From positions 4,055,435 through 4,119,434 of the forward strand of contig CM057157.1 in NCBI GenBank assembly GCA_029962745.1: 64,000 nucleotides of DNA, written 5' to 3'. Below are positions 32,400 to 44,415 of the stretch, one piece after another. Position 1 is the first letter of the stretch; each line of letters starts with the position of its first letter. The DNA is from Echinometra lucunter (taxonomy: Eukaryota; Echinodermata; Echinoidea; Camarodonta; Echinometridae). The notes under the pieces were generated by a model. It was given only the letters and a program-made list of their open reading frames with translations, searched no databases and was not told the DNA's origin. Made by a program: the position numbers and the translations under genes.

Positions 32400-32733
32400 A
32401 TCTCTCTTGTGAGTAGAATACAAGAAAAGCTGCTTTGCATTGACGATTTTTGTCTATCCTCGTGACAAAATAAAAATAAAAGGAAGCAATAAATCAAGAG
32501 GTTTCTGAGCAAGATCCAAGAATAGACTGGTATTCCCAGGGTTTTGAGAAAGTAAGTTCTATCTTTAGAAACTTAAGGAAATGAGGGTAAAAAGGGGGAA
32601 ATTTAAACAGCAGTCAAATTATTTATGAACGAACATGACGAAAACGTGAACTTCCGTGGTTCATATATTTACAGGTAGTCTGATGAGTATAGTCTGGGAG
32701 CTGCGGAACGTTTTTTTATTTTATTATTATTAG

Positions 32734-32778
<45 letters not shown>

Positions 32779-33290
32779 GGGGTTTTTTTTTTTAGTGGGG
32801 GCTGACACCCCTCCCCCGAACTTGTCATTAATGATTTGGCGAGACTATGAGCAATATAAATTTTGGTGGTTTTTTTTTGTTACAAGTTATAGGTCTGTTC
32901 ATATTTTTTTTTTTTTTTTTTAAGGATATTGTGAAGGGCTGCAGACCCCAGGCCTCCCGCTCCCACTTCCTCCTGTAGCCCAAAGTGTTCATGGAGTAAC
33001 ACTTCACTTGCGTGTGTGAGATTATGAGTGTGTGCATGAGAGTGGGTCGTGCCAAATATCTGGCACATGATCAAAACATAGTATCATTCATATTATGTCT
33101 ATGTTCTTTCGGGAAGTCGAGAAAATGATCAGTCATTCAAATATAAAATTTGATTTCAGTGTTATTGCCAAATTGGGTTACATAATAACAATGTTTAACT
33201 TCAATCTACAATCATTGTAGCCTGGGATCAATGTAACTGAATTTATTTCTCTCCTAAGTTGTCTTTTTGTATTGATATTTTTTTCGTACA
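31277..33290. other. Intergenic with microsatellites
   Basis: Contains a G run (32097-32109), (CT)n at 32324-32361, (TCTA)n at 32361-32394 and (TTG)n at 32733-32776. T runs lie at 32784-32793 and 32905-32921. No supported gene. Confidence 0.5.
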
Positions 33291-33291
33291 G

Positions 33292-33847
33292 TGGGACGAT
33301 GATCACCCCATACTGTAACCGACAAGGCCGGGGTCGAAATTCTTTTGTCATCAGCTATCGGCGTGAACATGAAAAACCTGGTTCAAGTTTGGTCCTCCAC
33401 CACGTTTGCTAGTGCCTCATCGCAACAAATTGGTATCTGTCCCGCAGAGAATTTCAGCGGGAATCTAATGAGAGTGCAGCCCGACGGGGCTGGCGGGTAG
33501 GTCACGTCGATACAAGGTACGAGAAGTTCATGATCCAGTTTTCCTATTGATCTCATTTTAAACTTTCTATTATCCTATTTAGATTGTTCACCTCGGGCGT
33601 ACCATGGGGTGACGAACCGTACGTGTCGTGTTATACAACAGAGTATGAGGAACTGTTACAAGTTAAATTTATCAACGGAGTCAGCATATTCTATTCAGAT
33701 GCACCAGAGACCTATTCTATAATAATGTTGTCGATGAAATATGATGTGATTATTGAAGACAACAAAATAAAGAAACAAAATCGGGACTTGGGCAATCCAA
33801 GTTTGTCGCTATCTGGGACCATCCCCCCCCCCCGGAAAAAAGACTGA
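33292..33847 (+). CDS. Unrecognised two-exon coding candidate (possible pseudogene)
   Basis: Exon 1 runs to 33496 with donor gtaggt, and exon 2 starts at 33583 after ctattatcctatttag. The 86-bp intron joins the frames without a stop, giving PDGAGG-LFTSGVPWGDEPYV. Before it come NLVQVWSSTTFAS and IGICPAENF, and after it VSCYTTEYEE. From an ATG at 33369 the model gives about 130 residues. A good acceptor (tcgtacag) precedes 33292, but that frame stops at 33300-33302. A one-base shift near 33310 would keep it open (WDDDHP...). So the exon may start later, or the copy may be broken. The 3' end through the C run (33825-33834) is doubtful. I cannot assign a family. Non-repetitive composition and the clean splice are the support. 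Confidence 0.4.
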
Positions 33848-34279
33848 ACATGAACAGAAATAGCATGGTATATAAAAAGTAAACAAAACAGATCTGGAAA
33901 TGATTCTATGCATTTTGTTTTCTATGTATAATTGCTTAAAACGTGATTAGCACACGATAGTGCGTAAATGGAAAAATTTCCATCCCTCACCCCCCCCCCC
34001 GCCCGTGAGAGAGAAAAAGAAATACAAACTCCTTTCGCAGCCTTGCATGTGAGTGGAGGGGGGGGGGGTTGATGCTCCATAATTCCAAGTGGAAAAATCT
34101 GTCCCCACCCTTCCTATATCCTTATGCCAAATGACGAAACAGTGTGCATCATGTTGGCTCGATCTACACACCACAGTGAAACAACGCCACCAGTTTTCAA
34201 TTCTTGAATTATGAAACTCTGCCTCTGTTCTTTCCCTCAGACCTCTTCTTTTTTGTTTGTTTGTCTCGTCATCTATCTC

Positions 34280-34338
<59 letters not shown>

Positions 34339-35674
34339 ATCTCTCCTCGTCATTTATCTTCCCCTCCTCATACTCCCATCCCCTCTCGTCATTCATACTC
34401 CCCCTCTCTCCATCCATCCCTCTCTACCTCTCTCTTCCACCGTTTTCTCCATCTTCCTATTCCTCTCTCACCATTCTTAGAACATTTCTTACATAGCAAT
34501 CGATGTTTCTTACTGAATTTTCGTGAGATGATATCGTGTAAAACCACGTGACGCTCTTATTTGCAAGTGCTGCTGGTATATTGCAAAATGCACTGTCATG
34601 TGCTGTCTTTGTATTCTCTATTTAGCTGACTGTAATGATGTAAAATGCACGTGAATAAGATGATTTCTGTGGGGGCGGGGCTTGACACATTGCACACAAA
34701 ATATGAGAAAATACTGAAAACTACGTGGTAAAGTACATTTAGATCAAACAATTGATGATCTGTCAATGTTTTGAATCTCTCTTACTTGTCGAGTTCGTTT
34801 GCATGTCATGTAACCTTTAATCGAGATCCGTTAGAATGGCATGCAGGAAACAAGGATCACACCACTTTTTATGACTGATATGATTGGAGATATTCATTAC
34901 AAACTTGAAACTTGGTCTCGATATAGGATACTTGAAACCCATCATTAAAGGTCCTGGCCGTGTTGAGATACATGGTTCGTGCCTTGAATTGGTTTATGCA
35001 AACCCGTGGTGGTAGCAAACCTTTTTAGTGATATTGCAACCAAGATAATTATCATTATTTTGATGGTGAAAAATAGGTAGTAGAAAAGAAAGACGCGATG
35101 AGGACCAATAATTAAGAGAAATCGGACAAGGCAAGTTATCACAACTGTCAATCAGTTCTTCTTTGTGTCAGCCTACATCATGGCAAGTCAAATTTAAAAA
35201 GAAGGTTAATTAACTAGTGTCTGGCTTGGTGCACATGGAAACTTAGCCATACATAGGGAGGCTACAAACAAACCTGCTATATACAACTTAATCCCTTGCT
35301 CATCAAAATCAGCTTCTCACATTCGAAGCAGATTCCCACCCCAGATCTAATGTAAAATGACGAACAAAGTTCAGAATTGTACCATGCAATCTTTTCCAAG
35401 ATAAAAAAAATAAAAATAAACTTGAGCTCTGGTCATGTGATTAGAAAGTGAAAGAAAATGTTTCAAAGCAATCGGGGAAAGGTTGACTACGTAGTACATA
35501 AAAAAATGGACTGACAAGTCATAAAAGTAATTAGAAAATTGTTTCACATTTTGCCTAGAACTCAAGCTTTTCTTTAAAGCTAACCCACTTTACTATGAAT
35601 TCCAAATGACTTATCTGATACTCATTATTGAATGATAATGATAATAACAAATTTTAAAAAATAATGATAACAAT
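33848..35674. other. Intergenic with (CT)n tracts
   Basis: Contains C or G runs at 33990-33999 and 34060-34069, a C run and (CT)n at 34279-34333, and a pyrimidine-rich stretch to 34470. No supported gene. Confidence 0.5.
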
Positions 35675-35946
35675 AATAATTCAGCAACATGGCAATTGCA
35701 CAGCATTGGTCTTACTTTTTTGTGACACTTCCTAATTTTTTTTCTCTTTGCTCAAGATGTATCATTGAAAAAATTATTTCACACAACATATGCTGATTTC
35801 CCAAAGAGACAATAATTCAGCAACATGGCAATTGCACAGCATTGGTCTTACTTTTTTGTGACACTTCCTAATTTTTTTTCTCTTTGCTCAAGATGTATCA
35901 TTGAAAAAATTATTTCACACAACATATGCTGATTTCCCAAAGAGAC
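35675..35946. repeat. Perfect tandem duplication of a 136-bp unit
   Basis: The unit 35675-35810 (aataattcagcaacatggca to ccaaagagac) is repeated immediately at 35811-35946 with no difference that I can see. The unit is not itself a simple repeat. Confidence 0.93.
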
Positions 35947-36160
35947 AAGCAGCATCTTTAGAGATAATGGATAAAATATGAATTTTTGTGTACAAAACAT
36001 ATCATTGAGAGTTGTCCTTCTAAACCTGCCATCTTGAAGCAACAGTGCCAATTTGAGGATCGCCAGAGAAAGTAAATTGAGACTTTCCAAACTTTCCCAA
36101 CTTTCTCATTTCGTAACCGATTATGATGGAACTTTTTTTTCTAAAAATTGCTTCTCTTCA

Positions 36161-36388
36161 CACACTTAGAATGAAAGGTTCAATCTTGCCCGTCTGCAGC
36201 CTTAAAGGTGCAACTATGCACTTTTAAGGGTGCAGAAATTTTTGCATTCAATTTTTCAAAAGGGTGCAAATTGTAGCTCACTGCACCCTTAAAGGTGCAT
36301 AATGCTTCTCTGGGTGCAAAGTTGTACCCAAAGGAGCTCCCAGTGTTGCATTTGAAGGGTGAAAAATAATCCTTTTATTCTTAGTGTG
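36161..36388. repeat. MITE with cacactwagaatraaagg ends
   Basis: The left end cacacttagaatgaaagg and the reverse complement of the right end (cacactaagaataaaagg) differ at two positions. The interior contains several palindromic taaaggtgca and tgcaccctta motifs. Confidence 0.75.
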
Positions 36389-36599
36389 TATCCTCTCTTT
36401 TCATTTAAGATGGATATTACCCAAGGCTTTCATTTTCCTTTAACTAGTAAAAACAATGACCCCTCCCCTCCCTTAGACCCACGCTACGCCATTTGAAGGA
36501 ACTAAGAAATAAACTAAGAATGTTTTTTCATCTCCCCCAAGCACTTTTTTTTCTTCCCAATATTCATAATGATAATAATGATTTATTATTTATATCTCA

Positions 36600-36800
36600 T
36601 ACATATCTCATGTTAGAATATTTTGGTTAATTTCTTTAATGCATTTCACCACAATATTGTTTAGCTAATTTACTATGTTTTATTTTCTTATCTTTTTCAT
36701 AATTTGTTAGGCGCCTTGAGCATCCCTTGGGATGGATATGTGCGTGTTAAAAATAATGTTTGTATTATTATTGTCATTATTATCATATTCATTATGTCGG
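36600..36800 (+). mobile_element. Truncated 3' end of an interspersed repeat
   Basis: The segment ggcgccttgagcatcccttg, followed by a short body and an imperfect (att)n tail, has the look of a 5'-truncated LINE or SINE 3' terminus. The 5' limit is not visible. Confidence 0.4.
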
Positions 36801-36919
36801 TTTTAAAAAATTCTACCCACCCCCCCCCCCAAAAAAAAAAAAAATCCCCCACACACATGCAGAATGATGTGGATCTCTCCAAGTTGTAAAATGTACTGAG
36901 CATGTTCGAAGGCTGTTCT

Positions 36920-36928
<9 letters not shown>

Positions 36929-36986
<58 letters not shown>
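36929..36986. repeat. (CT)n microsatellite preceded by a C run
   Basis: A nearly pure CT dinucleotide tract follows a C run. Confidence 0.95.
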
Positions 36987-36990
<4 letters not shown>

Positions 36991-37329
36991 ATCATGGTAA
37001 AACAACGTGTTTATTTTTGAATGCATATGCCTTTACAAGAGATGTCTGAGTACCATCTGTTGATGCTTTATACGTATCCCAATCAATAGCGGACATGCAA
37101 CATGTGGTATACATGCATGCGACCAGAAGAGCGGAAACGAACTTTTGCAATTGACAAACTTTGACCAAAAAATACATGCTTGGAAAACGTGCCTTTCCAA
37201 GAATAGTTTTTTAACGTTGGAAGAGTGATTTGCGACCGGAAGTATTCATTTAACACAAATCTATTTAATTTAATTTCGCAAAAGTGAATAATTATAGTAA
37301 TAGAAGTATTTAGTAGTAAGCAGGAATAT

Positions 37330-37371
37330 AGTAGTAGTAGTAGCAGTAGCAGTAGCAATAGCAGTAGTAGC

Positions 37372-37442
<71 letters not shown>

Positions 37443-37453
37443 CAGTAGTAGTG

Positions 37454-37505
<52 letters not shown>

Positions 37506-37516
37506 CAGTAGTAGTG

Positions 37517-37556
<40 letters not shown>

Positions 37557-37557
37557 C

Positions 37558-37613
<56 letters not shown>

Positions 37614-37624
37614 CAGTAGTAGTG

Positions 37625-37658
<34 letters not shown>

Positions 37659-37841
37659 CAGTAGTAGTAGTAGTAGTAGTAGTAGTAATAGCAGCAGTGG
37701 TAGTAGTAGTAGCAGCAGTAGTAGTAGTAGTAGCAGTAGTAGTAGCAGTAGTAGTGGTAGTAGTAGTAGCGTAGTAGTGGTAGTCGTAAGACTAGTAGTA
37801 ATAGTAGTAGTAGCAGCAGCAGCAGTAGTAGTAGTAGTAGC

Positions 37842-37886
<45 letters not shown>

Positions 37887-37947
37887 GGTGGTGGTGGTGG
37901 TGGTGGTGGTGGTGGTGGTAGTAGCAGTAGTGGTAGTAGCAGTAGTA

Positions 37948-38017
<70 letters not shown>

Positions 38018-38150
38018 CAGTAGTAGTGGTAGTAGTAGTAGTATTAGTAGTAGCAGTAGTAGTGGTGGTAGTAGTGGTAGTAGTATTAGTAGGGTGGTGG
38101 TGGTGGTGATGGTGGTGGTGGTGGTGGTGTGGTCAATGGTAGTAGTAGTA
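37330..38150. repeat. 0.8-kb (AGT)n array with a (GGT)n core
   Basis: agt units with agc and ggt variants, a pure (ggt)n block at 37877-37919 and a ggt-rich end. It resembles the 27.2-kb array but is purer. Open frames are low-complexity. Confidence 0.97.
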
Positions 38151-41100
38151 ATGGATCTTCAAAATACTTCTGAAAACTGCCTTTTGTTGATTTGTAACAT
38201 TTTCTGAATGGCAAAGATATGCGCAGTCTTTGAAGTTATCATTCTCTGTGCCTAAGAGGACTCAAGATTATTTTTATAATAGGGGAATGTGTAAACCGTA
38301 GTGCATACATTGGAGATGTCTAAAAATACAATGTTTCATGCATGGATGTCCACGCTTGCTGTGACCTTCTCTGTAGATCCTCCACTCGTTGTTATAGTAA
38401 CAATAATTCTCTGATTGGAAACAACAAACGAGGTGGTGTTAATATATTGATTAGACATGGGAGTGTCTGTCAGTGATGGGGTATAATTTTTGTGAATGGA
38501 ATTCTTTTCTCACGCTTTCGTCTCGATATAACATCCGTGAACTATACAGTTATCATTATTGTCTTAAGTGTAATACAGACAGCGAGAAAACGTGATGGAG
38601 CTGGTGTCTGGTATGAAATGCTGATGAATGAAAGTAATGAAAATCATTTTATAGTGAATGAAATTTTGATTAAAAACACTTAATTTAAAATCTTTTTGTA
38701 AAAAAGAGGAATTCTTATAAATCATTCTAATTCTTCTTCAATAAGATGTATATACACAAACCCAATCACAGACTTGAGATCGGAATCGTACGATTCTTTC
38801 AGACTGTGCTATATTTAGACCTGAATATTAGCCTATCCCATGATGTTTAAACATAGGATGCTTTTTATGAGTGTTTTGTTTTATAGCAAAGGTCAGATAT
38901 ACATGAACTAGATATTGAGCTCCGTCGTCTAATATTGACTTTACCACATCGACGGACACGAGAAAGCATGAACATGCATACACAGAAGAGATAGATGGAG
39001 AGAATGAGGGAAGGAATGGAGACAGAGAGAGAGAGAGAGAGAGAGAGTGGTTGGATAAAAAAAGACTCATTTTACACCACCAATATTGTCAGATTGAGAA
39101 ATTTATTGAGCTTGAGAATGGAACAGGTGGATTTAGAGTGGTGGTGGGGGTGGATAAAACAAATATGTTGTAGACTGACTCTCTCTCTCCTTCCCCCCCC
39201 CCCCTCTCTCTCTCTCTTTCTCTCTGATATTACGTCTATCATCGGAAGCATAACAGCTGGCATCAGAATATCAAAATAATTTTTCATTTATAAGGTAATT
39301 GCCTTTGCAACACTTTTGCATAAAATACCAACTATGACGTCTCTCATCAAATGCATATCACCATGAACTCTGAAAGCCTGCATGAAACGAAAGTGTCAAA
39401 AGTAACTTAAAGGAAGTTGTGATGCCAAAATTGGTATTATGCAAAACATAATTTACTACAAATACTTTCACCTCGACTTCAAAATCAGGATGAATATCAT
39501 TCACGTATATAAGTCAAATGGAATTGTACTTCATGTAGTGACAGTTAGCATCATTCTATAAAGCAACATTTTGTATAGACATATTATTTCCATCAAAGCT
39601 TCTTTTTCTTATGCTCTTTCATTCCCTCTTTCTCTCTTTTCTCACCTTTCTCTGTCTCTGTCTCTGTCTCTCTCTCGCATGCTCTCTCTCTCTCCCTTTC
39701 TCTCTCGCATGCTCTCTCTCTCTCTCTCCCTTTCTCTCCGTCTATCTATCTATCTCCCTCTGTTTCTCTTTCTGTATTTTTTTTCTAGATCTTTTTGCAT
39801 CCCCTTCTTTTCCATCTCCCTCAACCTCTTGCATCTCCTCTCTCTCTCTCACGCTGTGTGTCTCTCTCGTTCCCCCCCCCCCCCTCTCTCTTTCTCTCCC
39901 GTTCTCTCTCTCACTCGTTATCCCCTCCACTACCACACACCATTTCAATGCATTTTATCCACATCATTTCTCTCCGAGGCTACGTCGTAAAGGAATGCAG
40001 CCATCAAACATACATCAAGCCTATACAACTCTCTCTACTCCAGTGTAATAATTTGATAAATGCGTCACGCATCCAGTGACTACGTAAGTTAACTTCGTGC
40101 TAAGTCTACATCTACCTGCGATACCAAAGTGGCGTCTTGGCACCGTGCCATGCTGCTGCTATCTGCCTTATCACCAAGAACATAAAAGGTGGGAGGAGGA
40201 GTAGGAAATATGTCAAGGTTTTGACAAGGCCTTACATGAAATTCTCCCAGCATGATTGATTAGATTTGTCAAATCAAGCTAGCACTTAATTTCCGCTCGT
40301 AATGCTGATCTTGTCTCGAGAATTACTCAAGGAACAATTCAAGTAGGAAATTAGAAGGCATCTAAACATATCTAGAAAGGCCTTTTTGGAGAAATTTTGT
40401 CAATATTATTGTTTTCTTCTTGTTGTTGTTTTTGTTTTTCGTTTTCATGTTTGTCAAAAGTTTATTACATGTAGCAGTTTGGTGAATTTCATTTTCGTTC
40501 TTTGTTCGTTGTTTGTCATGTTTGTTTCAGTGCTGTTGGATTTTATTGATTTTGAGGTATTCGTTTCAACTTTCATTTTGTATTTCACCAATGACCTGCC
40601 TCAAAAACGAAATGTGCATGATTTGTCTATCCATCTCTGGCCAAGTTTTTATTCTGAAGTTTGTATTCAGATCAGAATCAATGGCCCATTAATCATTAAT
40701 TTTATTCCACATTCTGACTTCTTAGAGCCGTATTTCAAGTTCCGGAGATACGCTGCCAAACCAGTCCGAACCAAGATAGTGTCACGTGACATCCCAAAAT
40801 GAAAACACCGCGTGACATCATTCCTTCGATGACGTCATACGAAGTCTTCTCACTATCTCTCTATCTCAATGCATTAAAATCCATCTTGCCTGATGTATAT
40901 TGGCCATGTTTAGCAGGTCGCCATTGTACGGAGATCTTTCGTAGTACACACGCACACAGTCACGAGCCCTGGGCGCCATTTGGCATAGTGTCAATGTGTG
41001 GAATGCTGTATGTCAAATGAACCTGTCCTATTACTCATACACGATACATAATGAATGCTTATAAGAACATGTTACATTTACTGTAGATATGAACGGTCTA

Positions 41101-41340
41101 TCTCCTACTTAAAAGTCATGCCCTTTAGTATGGTAAATCATGAATTAATAGCTTATATAAATCAAAATGGATGATGGCGATTAAATGAAATCTTACATGA
41201 CCCGATCAAACAATTAAGATCTCGCTTTGAATTATTCTTGCCTTAGATGTGTTGCAAATAAATAATTATATTAATAAATAGTTACTTTCCATGGTTTAAT
41301 CATGTTAATCATGTTGTAACAATTGGTGTAGATGCTGTAT
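38151..41340. other. Intergenic with short (GA)n/(CT)n tracts
   Basis: Contains (GA)n at 39022-39048, CT tracts with a C run at 39179-39224, and a pyrimidine-rich block at 39620-39920. That block includes two tctctcgcatgctctctctc units. No supported gene. The open frame 40386-40802 lacks an ATG and has AT-driven composition. Confidence 0.5.
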
Positions 41341-41365
41341 TTTTCTCAACAGCCAAATGGCATGC

Positions 41366-41603
41366 CGATTATTATTTATATGTCTGTGAAAAACAGTGAT
41401 TATTTCAAGCCATGTGGGTTCCTTTTTTATTATCATTATCATGCATTCTTTATATGGCCCAATATTTATGCTCCCTTATTTGATATCAAAATTAAAGGAG
41501 CGTAAATATTGGGCTATGTATAGAATGCATAATAATTATTTTTAAAAAACACCCACATGGTTTGATATAATCACTGTTTTCATCATAAGCGTAAATAACA
41601 TAC
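41366..41603. repeat. Inverted-repeat element
   Basis: Arms from aaaacagtgattat inward pair over about 85 bp, with shared blocks ccatgtgggt, atgcattct and gcccaatattta.gctcc in opposite orientation. The loop is about 20 bp. Weaker pairing extends outward to about 41366 and 41603. Confidence 0.8.
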
Positions 41604-44210
41604 GGTATAATTGTTGAGTAATACTGTAATACTGTATAAGCGTTTTGGCCATGGTTTACATTATTTGTTAAAGAGCCTTATAAGAAACCGGTATTATCAA
41701 TATTAGTAATAGTAAACAAGTATAGTGATGAGTTTTACAATATAATTTTTTAATATTCCATCGTTGGAATTAAATTCAGTTAACATAAATTCATTCATTT
41801 CATCGGGGGGGGGGGGGGATCAGAGAAAGCACAGAAAAGCTCGTTAAAATGACCCCTTAACAAAGGAAATAACAAGCCTAAAAGAGATTAACAAATTTGA
41901 GTAAAATAAGAAACATAAAACGTAATGAACAAAAAGAATAGAAGAGGGGAAAACATTTGCAAATATCTAATTCATAAAAAACACAGTGCACATTACTTCC
42001 ATGCGATGTTTTTTGTTTGTTTGTTTGAATATAGTGCTACAGTATTACTATTCTTGAATTTTACTATTCTTGAATTTTGTTGGCAGTTTTTTCCAAAGTA
42101 TTGGACCATTATCATCATAAACATATCATTTTTTAGCTGTTGATGTGAGATTTAGATAAAGATCGATTTTTTTGCACTCCTAGTATTATTATCACGAATG
42201 AAACAGTTCAAGGTAAAACAGTCATTAAAAGTCTTAGGAAGAAAATTAAACAAGAACTGAAGATGAAAATTAGAGTATCTAAAGATAATAATCCAGGAGC
42301 ATGATGGCAAGAATATCATAGACAAAAATAGAAAACGAATGGAAAAGGAAGGGAGGGGAAAGGGGAAAGCGGGAAGAACAAGACATGGAAATACAACCCA
42401 CAATGCAACGCTGTAGTAGTTTTCCGTTCATCACGATGGGAAGGAAACATTGTGATCATTTGACACTCTAGGAAAAAGAGCTTGGTCTGTTTACATTTCA
42501 AACAAAGCTCGCTATCTAAGCTTACCATTGACTGGCCCAGCTCTGACGTCAGTTGTGTCCAATAGTAGATTTTATCTAAACACATCGGTTGCACTAAATA
42601 TAGAATAGTCGATAACTTTGGTTATCCATTGGATTATTATTTCCTCGAGTATCAAATTATAAGAACTGAGACAATAACATGTAAACAGAGAACAGATACT
42701 TTAAAAAGGATATACATGAGTGTATATTGTTAATTGATAAACATAGAGATGGGAGGTAACTGAAACTCTGCTATAATTGTGTGTGACTTTGCTAACATAC
42801 TTGGGGGGAAAATCCCTTAATCAGATAAAATATTACATAAAAGACTTGTGGAATCTATTTTGAGCGTTTATTCATTCGGAGACTGGAGGGGGGTCTTTAT
42901 CTTCATAAGGAAGACATAGTATCGAAACATTTCACCATGTTGAACAGGTTGAATTAAGCAGTAATGTAGGTTATCTCATACAGTCAAATATAGAAGGGAA
43001 AGGGTGATATTAACTGGAAACATCAAACTCTTGTGATCATAAGTCATCTAAATAGAGGAAGAAAGGGTTTATTCCTATTGCAATCCGAGTATTGCGACAT
43101 AGGCTCTCATCTTTATTCTCTATACTTCTTAAGTGCGATATCAATACTTGCAATAAGGAAGTGGTTGATATACAATCACTCGGATTTACGTCTCACCGAT
43201 AAAGAGATAATTATAGTGTGGGCAAATAGAAGTATCTAAATCAAATACAAACAGAATTATCTGCTTGATGAGAATTCAGTTCTAAAAACTATTTGTACTA
43301 GTAGCTGATATGATAATTAAAGTGCATATAAACAATAGTCTTCATGCTTTAATTGAATTTTATTGAGGTGTATACAGCTTGCAGTGAATAAAATATTGTT
43401 GATACAGACTTATAAATAAACTTGATATTTTCCTTCATATATCCGAGAATATATTTTAATCTGCGGAGCAAAATATAACCCTGGCATGTTTGAAGCCAAT
43501 GTAAAATAGGTAGGAAGGAATATGTTCACATAGTGGAATGAAAACATATGAAATTATGCTTGGTTGTTATTTTAAAGATAATGTATTGGCTATTATGCAT
43601 AATGGAAGAAAACGGATTTGGAAAAGAGCGTGAGTCAATAAAATCACGATATGTTTGAATTCATTGTGACCATGTGGTAATGTTTTGATTTGTTTGAAAT
43701 AAACATAATCATCATTGATATACATAGTATAGCTTGGCAGTGATTCAAGTTGGTTAGGTAATTCGCAGTATTATCATTGTGGAATCCGCGGGGGTAGCGT
43801 ATCTAATTAGATGCGCTCCATCGAACCAAAGATTCTGATTGAACAGAAGAGCTAAAGACTTTTTACCCATGTTACTCATGGCGCATAAATTAATGTTACG
43901 CAGAGCGAGACTTCAATTAAATATGAAGGTATGAAGGTAGTGATGTGGGAGGGAAGAAAAGAATGATATACAGGGAGAGGGAGACAGACAGAGAGGCAGA
44001 GAGAGAGAAAGAGAGAAAGAGGAATATGTACAATTAGCAAAAATATTTACTCTTTATCAATAATATAGAGGAAGTAACAGACAAATCAGTGGCATGATTT
44101 CCTCTCCATTTTAAGATAATTTTGCAAAATTTCGTTTAGATAATAATGCACCTATCAAGACATAATTATTCAACTTTATTTTTTCTGACGTGCTGTGTTT
44201 GCAACCTTCA
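41604..44210. other. Intergenic, nothing recognised
   Basis: Contains a G run at 41805-41818 and a GA-rich patch at 43975-44022. No supported gene. Confidence 0.5.
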
Positions 44211-44415
44211 CACTAAAAAAGGATTGGTAAAAATGACCAGTACTTTGGTTAATATGTGTCCAACCAAAAATAGGTAAAGATTGACCAATATCATGGTCAA
44301 TATCACCAAATTATTGGTTAAAATGTACCAAAACTTTGTTTGATTTTGACCAATTTTTTGGTCGGACACATATTCACCAACACATTGGTAACTTTGACCA
44401 ATCCTTTTTAGAGTG
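44211..44415. repeat. MITE with ggattggt-rich inverted repeats
   Basis: The ends cact(a)aaaaaggattggt and the reverse complement of ccaatcctttttagagtg pair over about 70 bp, including aatatgtgtcc. The interior repeats ttggt and accaa motifs. No target duplication was established. Confidence 0.8.

Noticed and set aside
37451..38109. Val-rich ORFs in the 37-38 kb array
   Set aside because: Same repeat artefact as above.
40386..40802. 138-codon ORF with a hydrophobic start as a membrane protein
   Set aside because: It begins with TTG rather than ATG, composition follows the local AT bias, and no splice signals or motifs support it.
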